NCBI RefSeq assembly: GCF_052048155.1 | Contig: NZ_JBNAIK010000005.1 | Coordinates: 41,120-105,119, forward strand | Direction: 5' to 3' | Origin: HIMB114 sp052048155 | Lineage (GTDB): Bacteria; Pseudomonadota; Alphaproteobacteria; Pelagibacterales; Pelagibacteraceae | DNA: 64,000 nt | In this document: positions 1-8,911 of the stretch, in pieces | Position numbering within the stretch: the stretch's first letter is position 1 | How the letters are laid out: each line of letters begins with the position of its first letter | Position numbers and translations under genes: made by a program | Notes under the pieces: model-generated | What the model was told of the DNA's origin: nothing | Seen by the model: the letters and a program-made list of their open reading frames with translations, nothing else | The model's database searches: none

Positions 1-417
1 GGTATTGAAAGAAGAGTTCATACTGCAGGTAAAAATAAAAGTACTCTAGATCCTTTTATGGATGAAAAGCCAGAAGACATAGAAAGATTAAAAAAAATAC
101 AATTAGATTTGCACGAACAATTCATTAGCTTAGTAAAAAATAGTAGAAAAGATAAAATCTCATCTGATAAAGATGATCAATTATTTACCGGTGAATTTTG
201 GTCAGGTATTCAATCTAAAGAATTAGGATTAGTTGATGGTCTTGGTAATATGGAAGATGTTATTCAAGAAAAATATGGAAAAAAAGTTGTAATTAAGAAA
301 TTTGACAAACCTGAAAGCTGGTTAAAAAGAAAATTATCAAGTCAAATATCAAACCAATTTTCAAATATTGCAGACGAAATTGAAACAAGATCGTTATGGA
401 ATAAATTTGGACTATGA
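1..417 (+). CDS. S49 family serine peptidase (SppA/SohB-like), C-terminal part
   Basis: The reading frame is open from the first base, so the gene begins upstream of the window and only about the last 138 residues are present. The opening residues (GIERRVHTAGKNKS followed by LDPF and a KPEDIERLK segment) match the region after the catalytic serine in SohB/SppA peptidases. This family digests signal peptides or membrane-protein fragments at the inner membrane. The later segment FTGEFWSGIQSKELGLVDGLG is the usual end of the peptidase fold. The catalytic Ser and Lys lie outside the window and cannot be checked. The stop codon overlaps the glyQ start as ATGA, suggesting co-transcription. Confidence 0.85.
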   Translation, partial: GIERRVHTAGKNKSTLDPFMDEKPEDIERLKKIQLDLHEQFISLVKNSRKDKISSDKDDQLFTGEFWSGIQSKELGLVDGLGNMEDVIQEKYGKKVVIKKFDKPESWLKRKLSSQISNQFSNIADEIETRSLWNKFGL

Positions 418-1349
418 TCAAAAAGAAAAACTTAGTTAAAAAAAAAGTTAAAACGAAAGTTAAAAAACAGCCTAAAGTTAAAAAATTAAAAAAAAAAGTT
501 CCTTATCTAACTTTTCAAGAAATTATTTTTAAACTGCAAAAATTTTGGTCAGATCAAGGATGTGTAATTTTACAACCATATGATATTGAAGTAGGCGCCG
601 GTACATTTCATCCAGCAACTACACTAAGATCACTCGGGCCAAAACATTGGAAAGCAGCGTATGTTCAACCATCAAGAAGGCCAACAGATGGGCGTTATGG
701 AGAAAATCCAAATCGTCTTCAGCATTACTACCAATTTCAAGTAATCATAAAGCCTTCGCCAGAAGATATTCAAAAGTTATATTTAAAAAGCTTAACGGCT
801 CTTGGAATTATTTATAAAGATCATGATATTAGATTTGTTGAAGATGATTGGGAAAGTCCAACATTAGGTGCTTCAGGACTAGGTTGGGAAGTGTGGTGTG
901 ATGGAATGGAAATTACTCAGTTTACTTATTTCCAACAAATGGCAGGATTTGAGTGCAAGCCTGTGTCATCAGAAATTACTTACGGTTTAGAGAGAATTTG
1001 TATGTATATTCAAAACAAAAATAATGTTTATGATCTTGATTGGAATCATGAAGGTGTCAAATACGGAGATGTATTTTTACAAGCTGAAAAAGAATTTTCA
1101 GCATATAACTTTGAACACGCAAATACAGAAAGCTTATTTGACCAGTTTAATAAAGTTGAAAAAGAGTCAAAAGATTTAGCAGAAAAAAAACTTTGTTTAC
1201 CAGCTTACGACCAGTGTCTTAAAGCTAGTCACTTATTTAATTTGTTAGATGCAAGAGGAGTGATTAGTGTTGCTGAAAGAGCTAACTATATTACAAGAAT
1301 TAGAACTTTAGCAAAAGCATGTGGAGAACTCTGGATTGAAAAACAATAA
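414..1349 (+). CDS. glyQ: glycyl-tRNA synthetase alpha subunit
   Basis: This is the catalytic subunit of the alpha2-beta2 glycyl-tRNA synthetase, a class II enzyme that activates glycine and charges tRNA-Gly. Family hallmarks are the stretches QGCVILQPYDIEVGAGTFHP, YVQPSRRPTDGRYGENPNR and EITQFTYFQQMAG, and the run GLERICMYIQ. The body aligns from about residue 31 with E. coli GlyQ. Before it lies an unusual lysine-rich tail: 16 of the first 29 residues are Lys, with repeated KVKK units. No internal ATG, GTG or TTG offers a shorter start, so the tail looks genuine. The stop overlaps the glyS ATG by one base (TAATG). Confidence 0.97.
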   Translation: MIKKKNLVKKKVKTKVKKQPKVKKLKKKVPYLTFQEIIFKLQKFWSDQGCVILQPYDIEVGAGTFHPATTLRSLGPKHWKAAYVQPSRRPTDGRYGENPNRLQHYYQFQVIIKPSPEDIQKLYLKSLTALGIIYKDHDIRFVEDDWESPTLGASGLGWEVWCDGMEITQFTYFQQMAGFECKPVSSEITYGLERICMYIQNKNNVYDLDWNHEGVKYGDVFLQAEKEFSAYNFEHANTESLFDQFNKVEKESKDLAEKKLCLPAYDQCLKASHLFNLLDARGVISVAERANYITRIRTLAKACGELWIEKQ

Positions 1350-3412
1350 TGTCAGATTTTTTTCTAGAACTTTACTCTGAAGAAATTCCTCACGGTTTAC
1401 AGATTAATGCCAGAAAACAAATTCACGAATTGATATTAAAAGAATTGAATGAAAATAATATTAAGTTCAAAGAATTTGATATTTTTTCTACTCCTAAACG
1501 ATTAATAGTTTTTATTGAAAATATTACTTTAAATCAAAAAATAGAGTCTCAAGAAGTGAAAGGACCTAAGGTTGGATGTAACGATCAAGCACTTGAGGGA
1601 TTTTTGAAATCTAAAAATGCACTAAAAGAGGATTTAATTCAAAAAAGTACAGATAAAGGAGAATTTTATTTTGTAAAATTACCAGCCAAAACTTTACTGA
1701 CTTCTGATATTTTAAGAAAAAAATTACCTTCAATTCTTCAGACTATTAACTGGAAAAAGTCAATGAGATGGTCTGATCATGATTGTTTTTGGGGAAGGCC
1801 TTTAAAGTCCATACTGTGTTTACTTGATAATCAAGTATTAGATTTTAGTTTTTTTCATATTAATTCATCAAACTCTACTTATGTTAACGGGCCTTTTGAA
1901 GATAAAGAAATTAAGATTAAAAATTTTAAAGATTATAAAAAAAACTTAGAAAAAAATAAAATTGAAATAAACCATATAAAAAGAGAGTCAAAAATAAATA
2001 TTGAATTAGAGAAACTATTAAAAAAAAATAAATGCTCTCTAGAAATTAATAATGCTCTGGTTGATGAAGTTACAAATTTAGTAGAAACACCAGTAATTTT
2101 AAAAGGTAAGTTTGACCCAGAGTATTTAGAATTACCAGATGAATTATTGAACTTAACAATGGTTAATCATCAAAGATATTTTCCCATGAAGTCAGAGCAG
2201 GAAAATAAAATAATAAATTCATTTCTATTTGTTGCAAATAATTTTGATAATAAAAATTTAATTACTAAAGGAAACGAAAAAGTAATTGATGCAAGATTAT
2301 CAGATGCTAAATTTTTTTGGGATAAAAATAAAAGGCAAAATTTAGTTAAACAAGTTACTAAATTAAATTCAATAGTATTTTATCAAAAGCTGGGCACGCT
2401 TTATGACAAGACTCAAAGAATTCGTCAGTTGAGTTCTGTGATTGCCGATACAATTGGAGCAAACAAAGAAGATACAGAAATTGCTGGTTCAATTTGCAAA
2501 GCAGACTTGGTTTCTGATTTAGTGGGTGAGTATCCAGAGCTGCAAGGTACTATTGGAAGATATTTTGCATTAGAGCAAGGTTTTAGCCAAGAAATTAGTA
2601 ATGCTATTCAAAATCACTATTTACCTCTTGGCCCAAGTGGAAAAGTTCCAAAAGAAAAAATTTCAATTGCAGTTGCAGTTGCTGATAAGATTGACACTTT
2701 AATTGGTTTTTTTGGAATTAATGAAAAACCAACAAGTTCAAAAGATCCTTTTGCTCTAAGGAGAGCTTGTCTTGGTGTTTTAAGATTAATCACTGAAAAT
2801 AAAATTAGCTTATCTTTAAAAGAGATATTAAATAATTCAAAGAATCTTTACCTTACTCAAAATTACCAATTAACAAATGAAAAAGTTATAGAGGATCTTT
2901 TTCAATTTTTTATTGAAAGATTTAAAATTAATTTAAAGGATAAAGGTGCAAGATTAGATGTTACCAATTCAATTTTAGAAAACAACAGGTCAGATGATTT
3001 TTATTTAATTATGAAAAATATAAATGAACTTTCAAAATGTTTAAAAAAATCTCAAGGCCAGGATGCTATTTCAATTTATAAAAGATCAAAAAACATTTTA
3101 GATCAATCAAATCAAGAAGAAGAGTTTTTTGGAAATCCGGATAATGTTTTATTTCAACACCCTTCTGAAGATGAAATGCTTATTAAATTAAACGAAGCTA
3201 GAGATTATTTTACAACTCCCAGTCGACTAAGAGATAATGAAAAAACTATAACTTTATTGTCAGAGTTAAAACCTATGACGGATAATTTCTTTGATAATGT
3301 AAAGGTCAACGATGATAATCAACAGGTAAGAAAAAATAGGCTAGAATTATTAACTCTCTTATGTAAAACCTTTGAAAAATTTACTGATTTTTCAAAATTA
3401 GATGGATCTTAA
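1349..3412 (+). CDS. glyS: glycyl-tRNA synthetase beta subunit
   Basis: This subunit binds tRNA and is needed for charging by the heterotetrameric glycyl-tRNA synthetase. At 687 residues it has the usual family length. The N-terminus FFLELYSEEIPHGLQ, the TPKRL motif near residue 50 and the HD-like segment KADLVSDLVGEYPELQG near residue 390 are typical of GlyS. The C-terminal part includes the DALRRA-like stretch (DPFALRRACLGVLRL). It directly follows glyQ and is followed after 2 bp by ppdK, so the three genes probably form one transcript. Confidence 0.97.
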   Translation: MSDFFLELYSEEIPHGLQINARKQIHELILKELNENNIKFKEFDIFSTPKRLIVFIENITLNQKIESQEVKGPKVGCNDQALEGFLKSKNALKEDLIQKSTDKGEFYFVKLPAKTLLTSDILRKKLPSILQTINWKKSMRWSDHDCFWGRPLKSILCLLDNQVLDFSFFHINSSNSTYVNGPFEDKEIKIKNFKDYKKNLEKNKIEINHIKRESKINIELEKLLKKNKCSLEINNALVDEVTNLVETPVILKGKFDPEYLELPDELLNLTMVNHQRYFPMKSEQENKIINSFLFVANNFDNKNLITKGNEKVIDARLSDAKFFWDKNKRQNLVKQVTKLNSIVFYQKLGTLYDKTQRIRQLSSVIADTIGANKEDTEIAGSICKADLVSDLVGEYPELQGTIGRYFALEQGFSQEISNAIQNHYLPLGPSGKVPKEKISIAVAVADKIDTLIGFFGINEKPTSSKDPFALRRACLGVLRLITENKISLSLKEILNNSKNLYLTQNYQLTNEKVIEDLFQFFIERFKINLKDKGARLDVTNSILENNRSDDFYLIMKNINELSKCLKKSQGQDAISIYKRSKNILDQSNQEEEFFGNPDNVLFQHPSEDEMLIKLNEARDYFTTPSRLRDNEKTITLLSELKPMTDNFFDNVKVNDDNQQVRKNRLELLTLLCKTFEKFTDFSKLDGS

Positions 3413-3414
3413 AA

Positions 3415-6081
3415 ATGGCAACTTGGGTTTATAATTTTAGTAAAACATCAAAAAAAGACAAAACTGGTTTAAAAAATTTACTAGGCGGAAAGGGTGCAAA
3501 TCTTTCCGAAATGATAAAAATAGGCCTTCCTGTGCCACCAGGTTTTACGATTTCAACTGAAGCATGTAATGAATTTTATAAAAGAAACAGAAAAAATCCA
3601 GTCGGCTTAGACAAGCAAGTAAAGTCTGCGATCAAAGATGTAGAAAAAAAAATTGGTAAAAAATTTGGAGATAAAAAGAATCCACTTTTGGTATCTGTAA
3701 GATCAGGAGCGAGAGTTTCTATGCCTGGTATGATGGATACGGTTTTGAACTTAGGTTTAAATGATGAAACAGTTCTAGGTTTAGCCGCTAAGACTAAAAA
3801 TGAAACATTTGCGTATGATAGCTACAGACGTTTTATTCAAATGTATAGCAATGTTGTGCTTGGTGTTGATCATCATAATTTTGAAGATTTAATTGAAAAT
3901 TATAAATTAACAAAAGGTGTAACATTGGACACTGATTTGGATGCAGAAGATTGGAAAAAATTAATTAAAGACTTTAGAGATGTTATTAAAAGAGAAATCA
4001 AAAAAGATTTTCCTCAAGATGTATATCAACAATTATGGGGAGCGGTTGGAGCAGTCTTTCAATCATGGAGAAATCAAAGAGCAAAGACTTATAGAAAATT
4101 AAATAATATACCAGAAGAGTGGGGAACAGCTGTAAACGTACAGTCAATGGTTTTTGGAAACATGGGAGATGATTGCGCAACAGGAGTTGCGTTTACAAGA
4201 AATCCATCAACTGGTGAAAAAAGTTTTTATGGTGAATATTTAATCAATGCGCAAGGTGAGGATGTAGTTGCAGGGATTAGAACACCACAGAACATTACCA
4301 AAAAAGCAAGATTAGAAGCAAAATCAGATGCCTTATCAATGGAAGAAACAATGCCAAAAGTTTATGGGCAATTAGTTCAAATTTATAAAAAATTAGAGAA
4401 ACACTACAAAGATATGCAAGATATTGAATTTACGGTTGAAAATAAAAAACTCTGGATGCTTCAAACACGATCTGGAAAAAGAACTGCAAAAGCTGCAATA
4501 AAAATTGCTGTAGATATGGTGAAAGAAAACTTAATAAAAAAAGATGAGGCATTATTAAGAATTGATCCTAAAATGCTAGATACCTTGCTTCATCCAACTC
4601 TAGATCCAAAAGCCGAGAAAGATATTATAGCAAAAGGACTGCCAGCTTCTCCAGGAGCAGCATCTGGAAAAATTACTTTTTCTGCTGATGATGCTGAAAC
4701 TTTGAAATCACAAAATCAAAAAACAATACTTGTAAGATTAGAAACATCACCAGAGGATATTCACGGTATGAATGCAGCAGAAGGAATCTTAACTTGTCGC
4801 GGTGGTATGACAAGTCACGCGGCAGTTGTTGCTAGAGGAATGGGTAAACCATGTGTATCTGGTTCTGGAACAATTCAAATTGATTATCAAAGCAAAGAAT
4901 TTAAAGTTGGCAATCGAGTCTTTAAAGAAGGCGAGATCATTACAATAGATGGATCAAGTGGAGAGGTTATGTCAGGTGAAGTCAAAACCATTAAACCAGA
5001 TATTTCAGGTGATTTTTCAAAAATCATGTCTTGGGCTGATAAAACTAGAAAAATGCAAGTTAGAACTAATGCTGAAACTCCATTAGATACAAAAGTTGCA
5101 AGAGAGTTTGGGGCAGAAGGTATAGGTTTATGTAGAACTGAACATATGTTTTTTGACGAAGAAAGAATTTTATATGTCAGACAAATGATTTTATCAAAAT
5201 CAAAAGAAGATCGTAGCGAAGCTTTGGGTAAAATATTACCTTTTCAAAAGAAAGATTTTTATGAAATCTTCTCCATCATGAAAGGTTTGCCTGTTACTAT
5301 TAGATTATTAGATCCACCTCTTCATGAGTTTTTACCAAAAAGTGAAAAAGAAATTTCATCTGTGGCGTCCTCCTTGGGAATTTCAGAAAAAGAAATTAAA
5401 GATAGAATCTCTGATCTTCACGAAGAAAATCCAATGCTAGGTCATCGAGGTTGTAGATTAGCCATTTCTTATCCAGAAATATACGAGATGCAATGTGAAG
5501 CAATTTTTGAAGCAGTATTACAGTGTAAGAAAGAAAAAATAAAAGTTTTACCAGAAATTATGATTCCACTTGTTGCTACAGGTCAAGAATTAGAAATTTT
5601 AAAAGAACTTGTAGATAGTAAAGCAAAAGAGATATCAAAAAAATATAATCAAAAACTAGACTATATGGTTGGAACAATGATTGAGTTGCCAAGAGCTGCG
5701 CTTAATGCTCATGATATATCGAAGCATGCAGATTTTTTTAGTTTTGGAACAAATGATTTAACTCAAACCACTCTAGGTATTAGTAGAGATGATGCGGGTA
5801 AGTTCTTAGATGATTATGTAGATAATAATATTTTTAAAATTGATCCATTTGTAAGCATAGATGTTAATGGAGTGGGACAATTGGTTGAACTTGCTTGTAA
5901 GAATGCAAAGAAAAATAAATCAAAAATTAAATTAGGAATTTGCGGTGAGCATGGCGGCGATCCAGACTCGATTATGTTCTGTCAGAAAGCAGGATTAAAT
6001 TATGTTTCTTGCTCACCTTATAGAGTACCAATCGCTAGACTTTCAGCTGCTCAAGCTAAAATTTTATCAAAAAGAAATTAG
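3415..6081 (+). CDS. ppdK: pyruvate, phosphate dikinase
   Basis: The enzyme interconverts pyruvate, ATP and phosphate with phosphoenolpyruvate, AMP and pyrophosphate, supporting gluconeogenesis or PPi-dependent glycolysis. Its 888 residues hold the three expected parts: an N-terminal ATP-grasp domain (GGKGANLSEM near residue 24), a swivelling phosphohistidine domain with GGMTSHAAVVARGMGKPC (His468), and a C-terminal PEP/pyruvate barrel ending in the NYVSCSPYRVP motif (catalytic Cys866). It sits 2 bp after glyS and ends exactly where the convergent nadC ends, with no intergenic base. Confidence 0.97.
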   Translation: MATWVYNFSKTSKKDKTGLKNLLGGKGANLSEMIKIGLPVPPGFTISTEACNEFYKRNRKNPVGLDKQVKSAIKDVEKKIGKKFGDKKNPLLVSVRSGARVSMPGMMDTVLNLGLNDETVLGLAAKTKNETFAYDSYRRFIQMYSNVVLGVDHHNFEDLIENYKLTKGVTLDTDLDAEDWKKLIKDFRDVIKREIKKDFPQDVYQQLWGAVGAVFQSWRNQRAKTYRKLNNIPEEWGTAVNVQSMVFGNMGDDCATGVAFTRNPSTGEKSFYGEYLINAQGEDVVAGIRTPQNITKKARLEAKSDALSMEETMPKVYGQLVQIYKKLEKHYKDMQDIEFTVENKKLWMLQTRSGKRTAKAAIKIAVDMVKENLIKKDEALLRIDPKMLDTLLHPTLDPKAEKDIIAKGLPASPGAASGKITFSADDAETLKSQNQKTILVRLETSPEDIHGMNAAEGILTCRGGMTSHAAVVARGMGKPCVSGSGTIQIDYQSKEFKVGNRVFKEGEIITIDGSSGEVMSGEVKTIKPDISGDFSKIMSWADKTRKMQVRTNAETPLDTKVAREFGAEGIGLCRTEHMFFDEERILYVRQMILSKSKEDRSEALGKILPFQKKDFYEIFSIMKGLPVTIRLLDPPLHEFLPKSEKEISSVASSLGISEKEIKDRISDLHEENPMLGHRGCRLAISYPEIYEMQCEAIFEAVLQCKKEKIKVLPEIMIPLVATGQELEILKELVDSKAKEISKKYNQKLDYMVGTMIELPRAALNAHDISKHADFFSFGTNDLTQTTLGISRDDAGKFLDDYVDNNIFKIDPFVSIDVNGVGQLVELACKNAKKNKSKIKLGICGEHGGDPDSIMFCQKAGLNYVSCSPYRVPIARLSAAQAKILSKRN

Positions 6082-6909
6082 TTAAAATTCAAGAGAAAAA
6101 TCAAAATTTTTCACTGAGTGAGTCAAATAACCTAAAGATATTCGTTTCACTCCAGTTCTAGCGTATTGAATAATATTTTTTGGATTAATATTACCCGAAG
6201 CTTCTGTTTGAATAGTTTTTGGTATTATTTTTAAAGCTTTTTTCAAACTTAGTATTGAAAAATTATCAAGCAAAATTCTATCAATTTTTAAATCTACAAT
6301 TTGTTTTAATTGATTTAGATTATCAACTTCAGCATTAATAATTTTTTTATTTTTATTTTTTTTTATAACTTGAATAATTTTATCTCGAAATTTCACTTTA
6401 TCTAAATGATGATTATCTTTAATGAAAATTTCCTGTTCCAAATCATATCTATTATTAAACCCACCTCCTGCCTTAACTGCTAGTTTTTGAAGGTGACGCA
6501 TACCAGGCGACGTTTTTCTCGTACAACAAATTTTTGTTTTATATTTTTTAGTTTTATTAACTAGTTTTTTAGTTTCAGAAGCAACTCCACTTAAGTGACC
6601 TAAGAAATTTAAAATTATTCTCTCGCTTTTAAGGATTGATTGTCCTTTACCTTTTAAATTTATAATTTTATTCCCTTTTTTAATTCCTTTTCCATCTGAT
6701 TTAAAAATTTTTATTTTTATTTTTTTATCAATAGTTTTTAAAATTTTTTTTACTATATTTACTCCAAATAGAATCCCATTACCTTTTGAAACAATATTTA
6801 CTGATACAACTAGATTTTTAGGAATTGTTAGTTTGGATGTAATATCTTGATGAACTTTATCTTCTTGGATTGAAAGATTGATTAATTGCTTTATTTGATT
6901 TTCACTCAC
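6082..6909 (-). CDS. nadC: nicotinate-nucleotide pyrophosphorylase (carboxylating)
   Basis: Quinolinate phosphoribosyltransferase converts quinolinate and PRPP to nicotinate mononucleotide in de novo NAD synthesis. The 275-residue protein shows the family core: SERIILNFLGHLSGVA, the CCTRKTSPGMRHLQKLAVKAGGG-type active-site region (shown here in part), and IKDNHH. The C-terminal barrel strand ILLDNFS and the glycine-containing EASGNINPKNI follow. It lies 5 bp downstream of nadA on the same strand, so the last two steps of quinolinate-dependent NAD synthesis are co-transcribed. nadB is not adjacent. Confidence 0.95.
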   Translation of the reverse strand: MSENQIKQLINLSIQEDKVHQDITSKLTIPKNLVVSVNIVSKGNGILFGVNIVKKILKTIDKKIKIKIFKSDGKGIKKGNKIINLKGKGQSILKSERIILNFLGHLSGVASETKKLVNKTKKYKTKICCTRKTSPGMRHLQKLAVKAGGGFNNRYDLEQEIFIKDNHHLDKVKFRDKIIQVIKKNKNKKIINAEVDNLNQLKQIVDLKIDRILLDNFSILSLKKALKIIPKTIQTEASGNINPKNIIQYARTGVKRISLGYLTHSVKNFDFSLEF

Positions 6910-6914
6910 TAATG

Positions 6915-7916
6915 TTATCTGCCAACAGCAATCATTTTTTCAATTGCACCGCGAGCCTTCAAAATAATCTCATTATCAATTTCAATTAAATTATTGTCTT
7001 CTTTTAATGATTTTAAAATACTCTGTAATGTAATTTTTTTCATGTGAGGACAAAGGTTACATGGTTTAACAAAATTAATATTTGGGTTTTCAACTTGAAT
7101 GTTATCACTCATCGAACACTCAGTGACTAAAAAGATATCTTTAGCTTTTGTATTTTTTACATAATCAATCATCGAGCCTGTAGATCCAGTATAGTCTGAA
7201 GCTTTTATAACATCTGGAGGACATTCAGGATGAGAGACTACTTTTAAATCAGGATATTTTTTTCTAAGTTCTAAAATTTCTGTATCAGTAAACTTCTCAT
7301 GTACTTCACATTTTCCTTTCCATGAAATAATTTCAACTTGAGTTTTGCTCGCTACATATTTTGCTAAATATTCATCAGGTAAGAAAATAACTTTATCTAC
7401 ATTAAGAGACTCGACAATTTTGACCGCATTAGCAGATGTACAACATATATCTGTCTCAGCCTTAACATCTGCAGATGTATTGACATAAGTAACAACTGGC
7501 ACTCCTGGGTTTTCTTCTTTTAATTTTCTTACATCTGCAGGAGTAATTGACTCTGCCAATGAACAACCAGCCGATAAATCAGGAAGTATAATTTTTTTTT
7601 CAGGCGACATAATTTTTGCAGTCTCAGCCATAAAATGAACACCGCACATCAAAATTTTATCTGTTTTTACTTTCGCTCCATCAATCGCTAGCCCAAGTGA
7701 GTCTCCAACAATATCAGCGACACCATAGAAAATTTCTGGCGCCTGATAGTTATGAGCTAAAATTGTGACGTCTTTTTCTTTTTTAAGTTTATTGATTTCG
7801 TAAATATAAGGAGCCATTGTTGGCCACTCAATCTCTGGGATGGCACCTTGTATTTTTTTATATAGCGGGCTTGTTATGCTCTCTATTTCAGAATTAAACT
7901 TAATTTCGTTACTCAT
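6915..7916 (-). CDS. nadA: quinolinate synthase A
   Basis: A [4Fe-4S] enzyme that condenses iminoaspartate with dihydroxyacetone phosphate to quinolinate. The three cluster cysteines appear in their normal settings: Cys91 in MCGVHFMAETAKI, Cys159 in CCTSANAV and Cys289 in NLCPHMKKI. The motif LAHNYQAPEI near residue 53 and the HPECPPDV stretch near residue 229 are also typical. At 333 residues it is the shorter form common in alphaproteobacteria and cyanobacteria. First gene of a nadA-nadC unit; its 5' end faces the tRNA-Leu gene across a 76 bp AT-rich spacer. Confidence 0.96.
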   Translation of the reverse strand: MSNEIKFNSEIESITSPLYKKIQGAIPEIEWPTMAPYIYEINKLKKEKDVTILAHNYQAPEIFYGVADIVGDSLGLAIDGAKVKTDKILMCGVHFMAETAKIMSPEKKIILPDLSAGCSLAESITPADVRKLKEENPGVPVVTYVNTSADVKAETDICCTSANAVKIVESLNVDKVIFLPDEYLAKYVASKTQVEIISWKGKCEVHEKFTDTEILELRKKYPDLKVVSHPECPPDVIKASDYTGSTGSMIDYVKNTKAKDIFLVTECSMSDNIQVENPNINFVKPCNLCPHMKKITLQSILKSLKEDNNLIEIDNEIILKARGAIEKMIAVGR

Positions 7917-7992
7917 AATTAAATATAATATTTATTTAAAAAAAAATATTTAACATTAATGTCACATTTTATATTCTGAATACAGCAAAAAA

Positions 7993-8077
7993 GCGGTCAT
8001 GCTGGAATTGGTAGACAGGCACGGTTGAGGGCCGTGTGGGTTTTCCCGTGAGAGTTCAAGTCTCTCTGACCGCACCA
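7993..8077 (+). tRNA. tRNA-Leu (anticodon GAG)
   Basis: An 85-nt class II tRNA. The acceptor arms GCGGTCA and TGACCGC pair fully, followed by discriminator A and an encoded CCA. The anticodon stem CACGG/CCGTG encloses the loop TTGAGGG, giving anticodon GAG (8027-8029), which reads CUC and CUU leucine codons. A variable arm with a short GGG/CCC stem precedes the T arm, which has the usual GTTCAAG loop. A weak promoter-like pair (TTAACA at 7950-7955, TATTCT at 7972-7977) lies upstream. The end is 2 bp from the stop codon of convergent ygfZ. Confidence 0.97.
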
Positions 8078-8079
8078 TT

Positions 8080-8901
8080 TCAATTCATCCAATTTGGTTT
8101 AAAAATTTTTACTTTTATATCTTTTTGAGTTTTTAAATCTTTATCATTGAATTCATTAAACTTTGACATTTTGATCATTGCAAAATTTGGATTCTCACTA
8201 ACAATTTTTCCAATTATTTCTTTGTTAAAGAATATTTCTTCACCAGAACTTAGCTTACTTTCACTATTAAGACGAAATAGTTTTTTTGATATTTTTTCTT
8301 TTAGACTCATTCTGGCTGTATTTTCTTGACCAATATAACAACCTTTGGAAAAATCAATAGCGTTTAACTCTTGCATATTCAATTCCAAAGAAAAATATTG
8401 ACCTTGTATTTGATTAAAAATGCTATCAATCAGTCCATTTAAATTTATTAATTTATAATATTTTTCATTATCTTCTAAATTAATATCTAAATTGTCATTT
8501 TTTTTTGAAATAAAATATTTACCAAAATTAGGAATTCTTGGATCTTCAAAATCTAAAATTGAATTAAATTTAAAATTCTCATCTGTTGTAAATATAACAT
8601 TATATAAATTTTCATCTTTTATATCTACTTGAGACCTTAATTTGTAAAAATTAAGCTTTTCTATGAGATCATTAGATAAATAATCATCTATTATAATAAG
8701 AAATTTATTATCTATCTTTGATATAAAAAAATGACTTATAACTTTCCCTTGAGGTGATAATAAACAAGAATAAATAGAATTATTAGAGTTTATTTTTTTT
8801 ACATCGTTAGTGATAATATTATTTAAAAAAGTCTCGGATTCATCCCCAGTTATTGAAATTACTCTTTTGTTTTCTATGTTAGTTGTATAATTAGATCTCA
8901 T
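8080..8901 (-). CDS. ygfZ: folate-binding Fe-S cluster repair protein YgfZ
   Basis: A GcvT-like tetrahydrofolate-binding protein linked in other bacteria to iron-sulfur cluster maintenance and tRNA modification. The diagnostic K-G-C-Y-x-G-Q-E motif is present at residues 186-193 (KGCYIGQE), including the conserved Cys188. The N-terminal segment (ISITGDESETFLNNIITNDV) is the usual start of the fold. The 273 residues fit the family. The start codon is 10 bp from the divergent pyrC start. The gene may support the iron-sulfur enzymes nearby, such as NadA and the ferredoxin, but that link is inference. Confidence 0.9.
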   Translation of the reverse strand: MRSNYTTNIENKRVISITGDESETFLNNIITNDVKKINSNNSIYSCLLSPQGKVISHFFISKIDNKFLIIIDDYLSNDLIEKLNFYKLRSQVDIKDENLYNVIFTTDENFKFNSILDFEDPRIPNFGKYFISKKNDNLDINLEDNEKYYKLINLNGLIDSIFNQIQGQYFSLELNMQELNAIDFSKGCYIGQENTARMSLKEKISKKLFRLNSESKLSSGEEIFFNKEIIGKIVSENPNFAMIKMSKFNEFNDKDLKTQKDIKVKIFKPNWMN

Positions 8902-8911
8902 TACTTTTATT

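Noticed and set aside
7950..7977. Promoter of tRNA-Leu (TTAACA and TATTCT)
   Set aside because: Plausible spacing of 16 bp, but hexamers are weak in AT-rich DNA; mentioned under the tRNA only.
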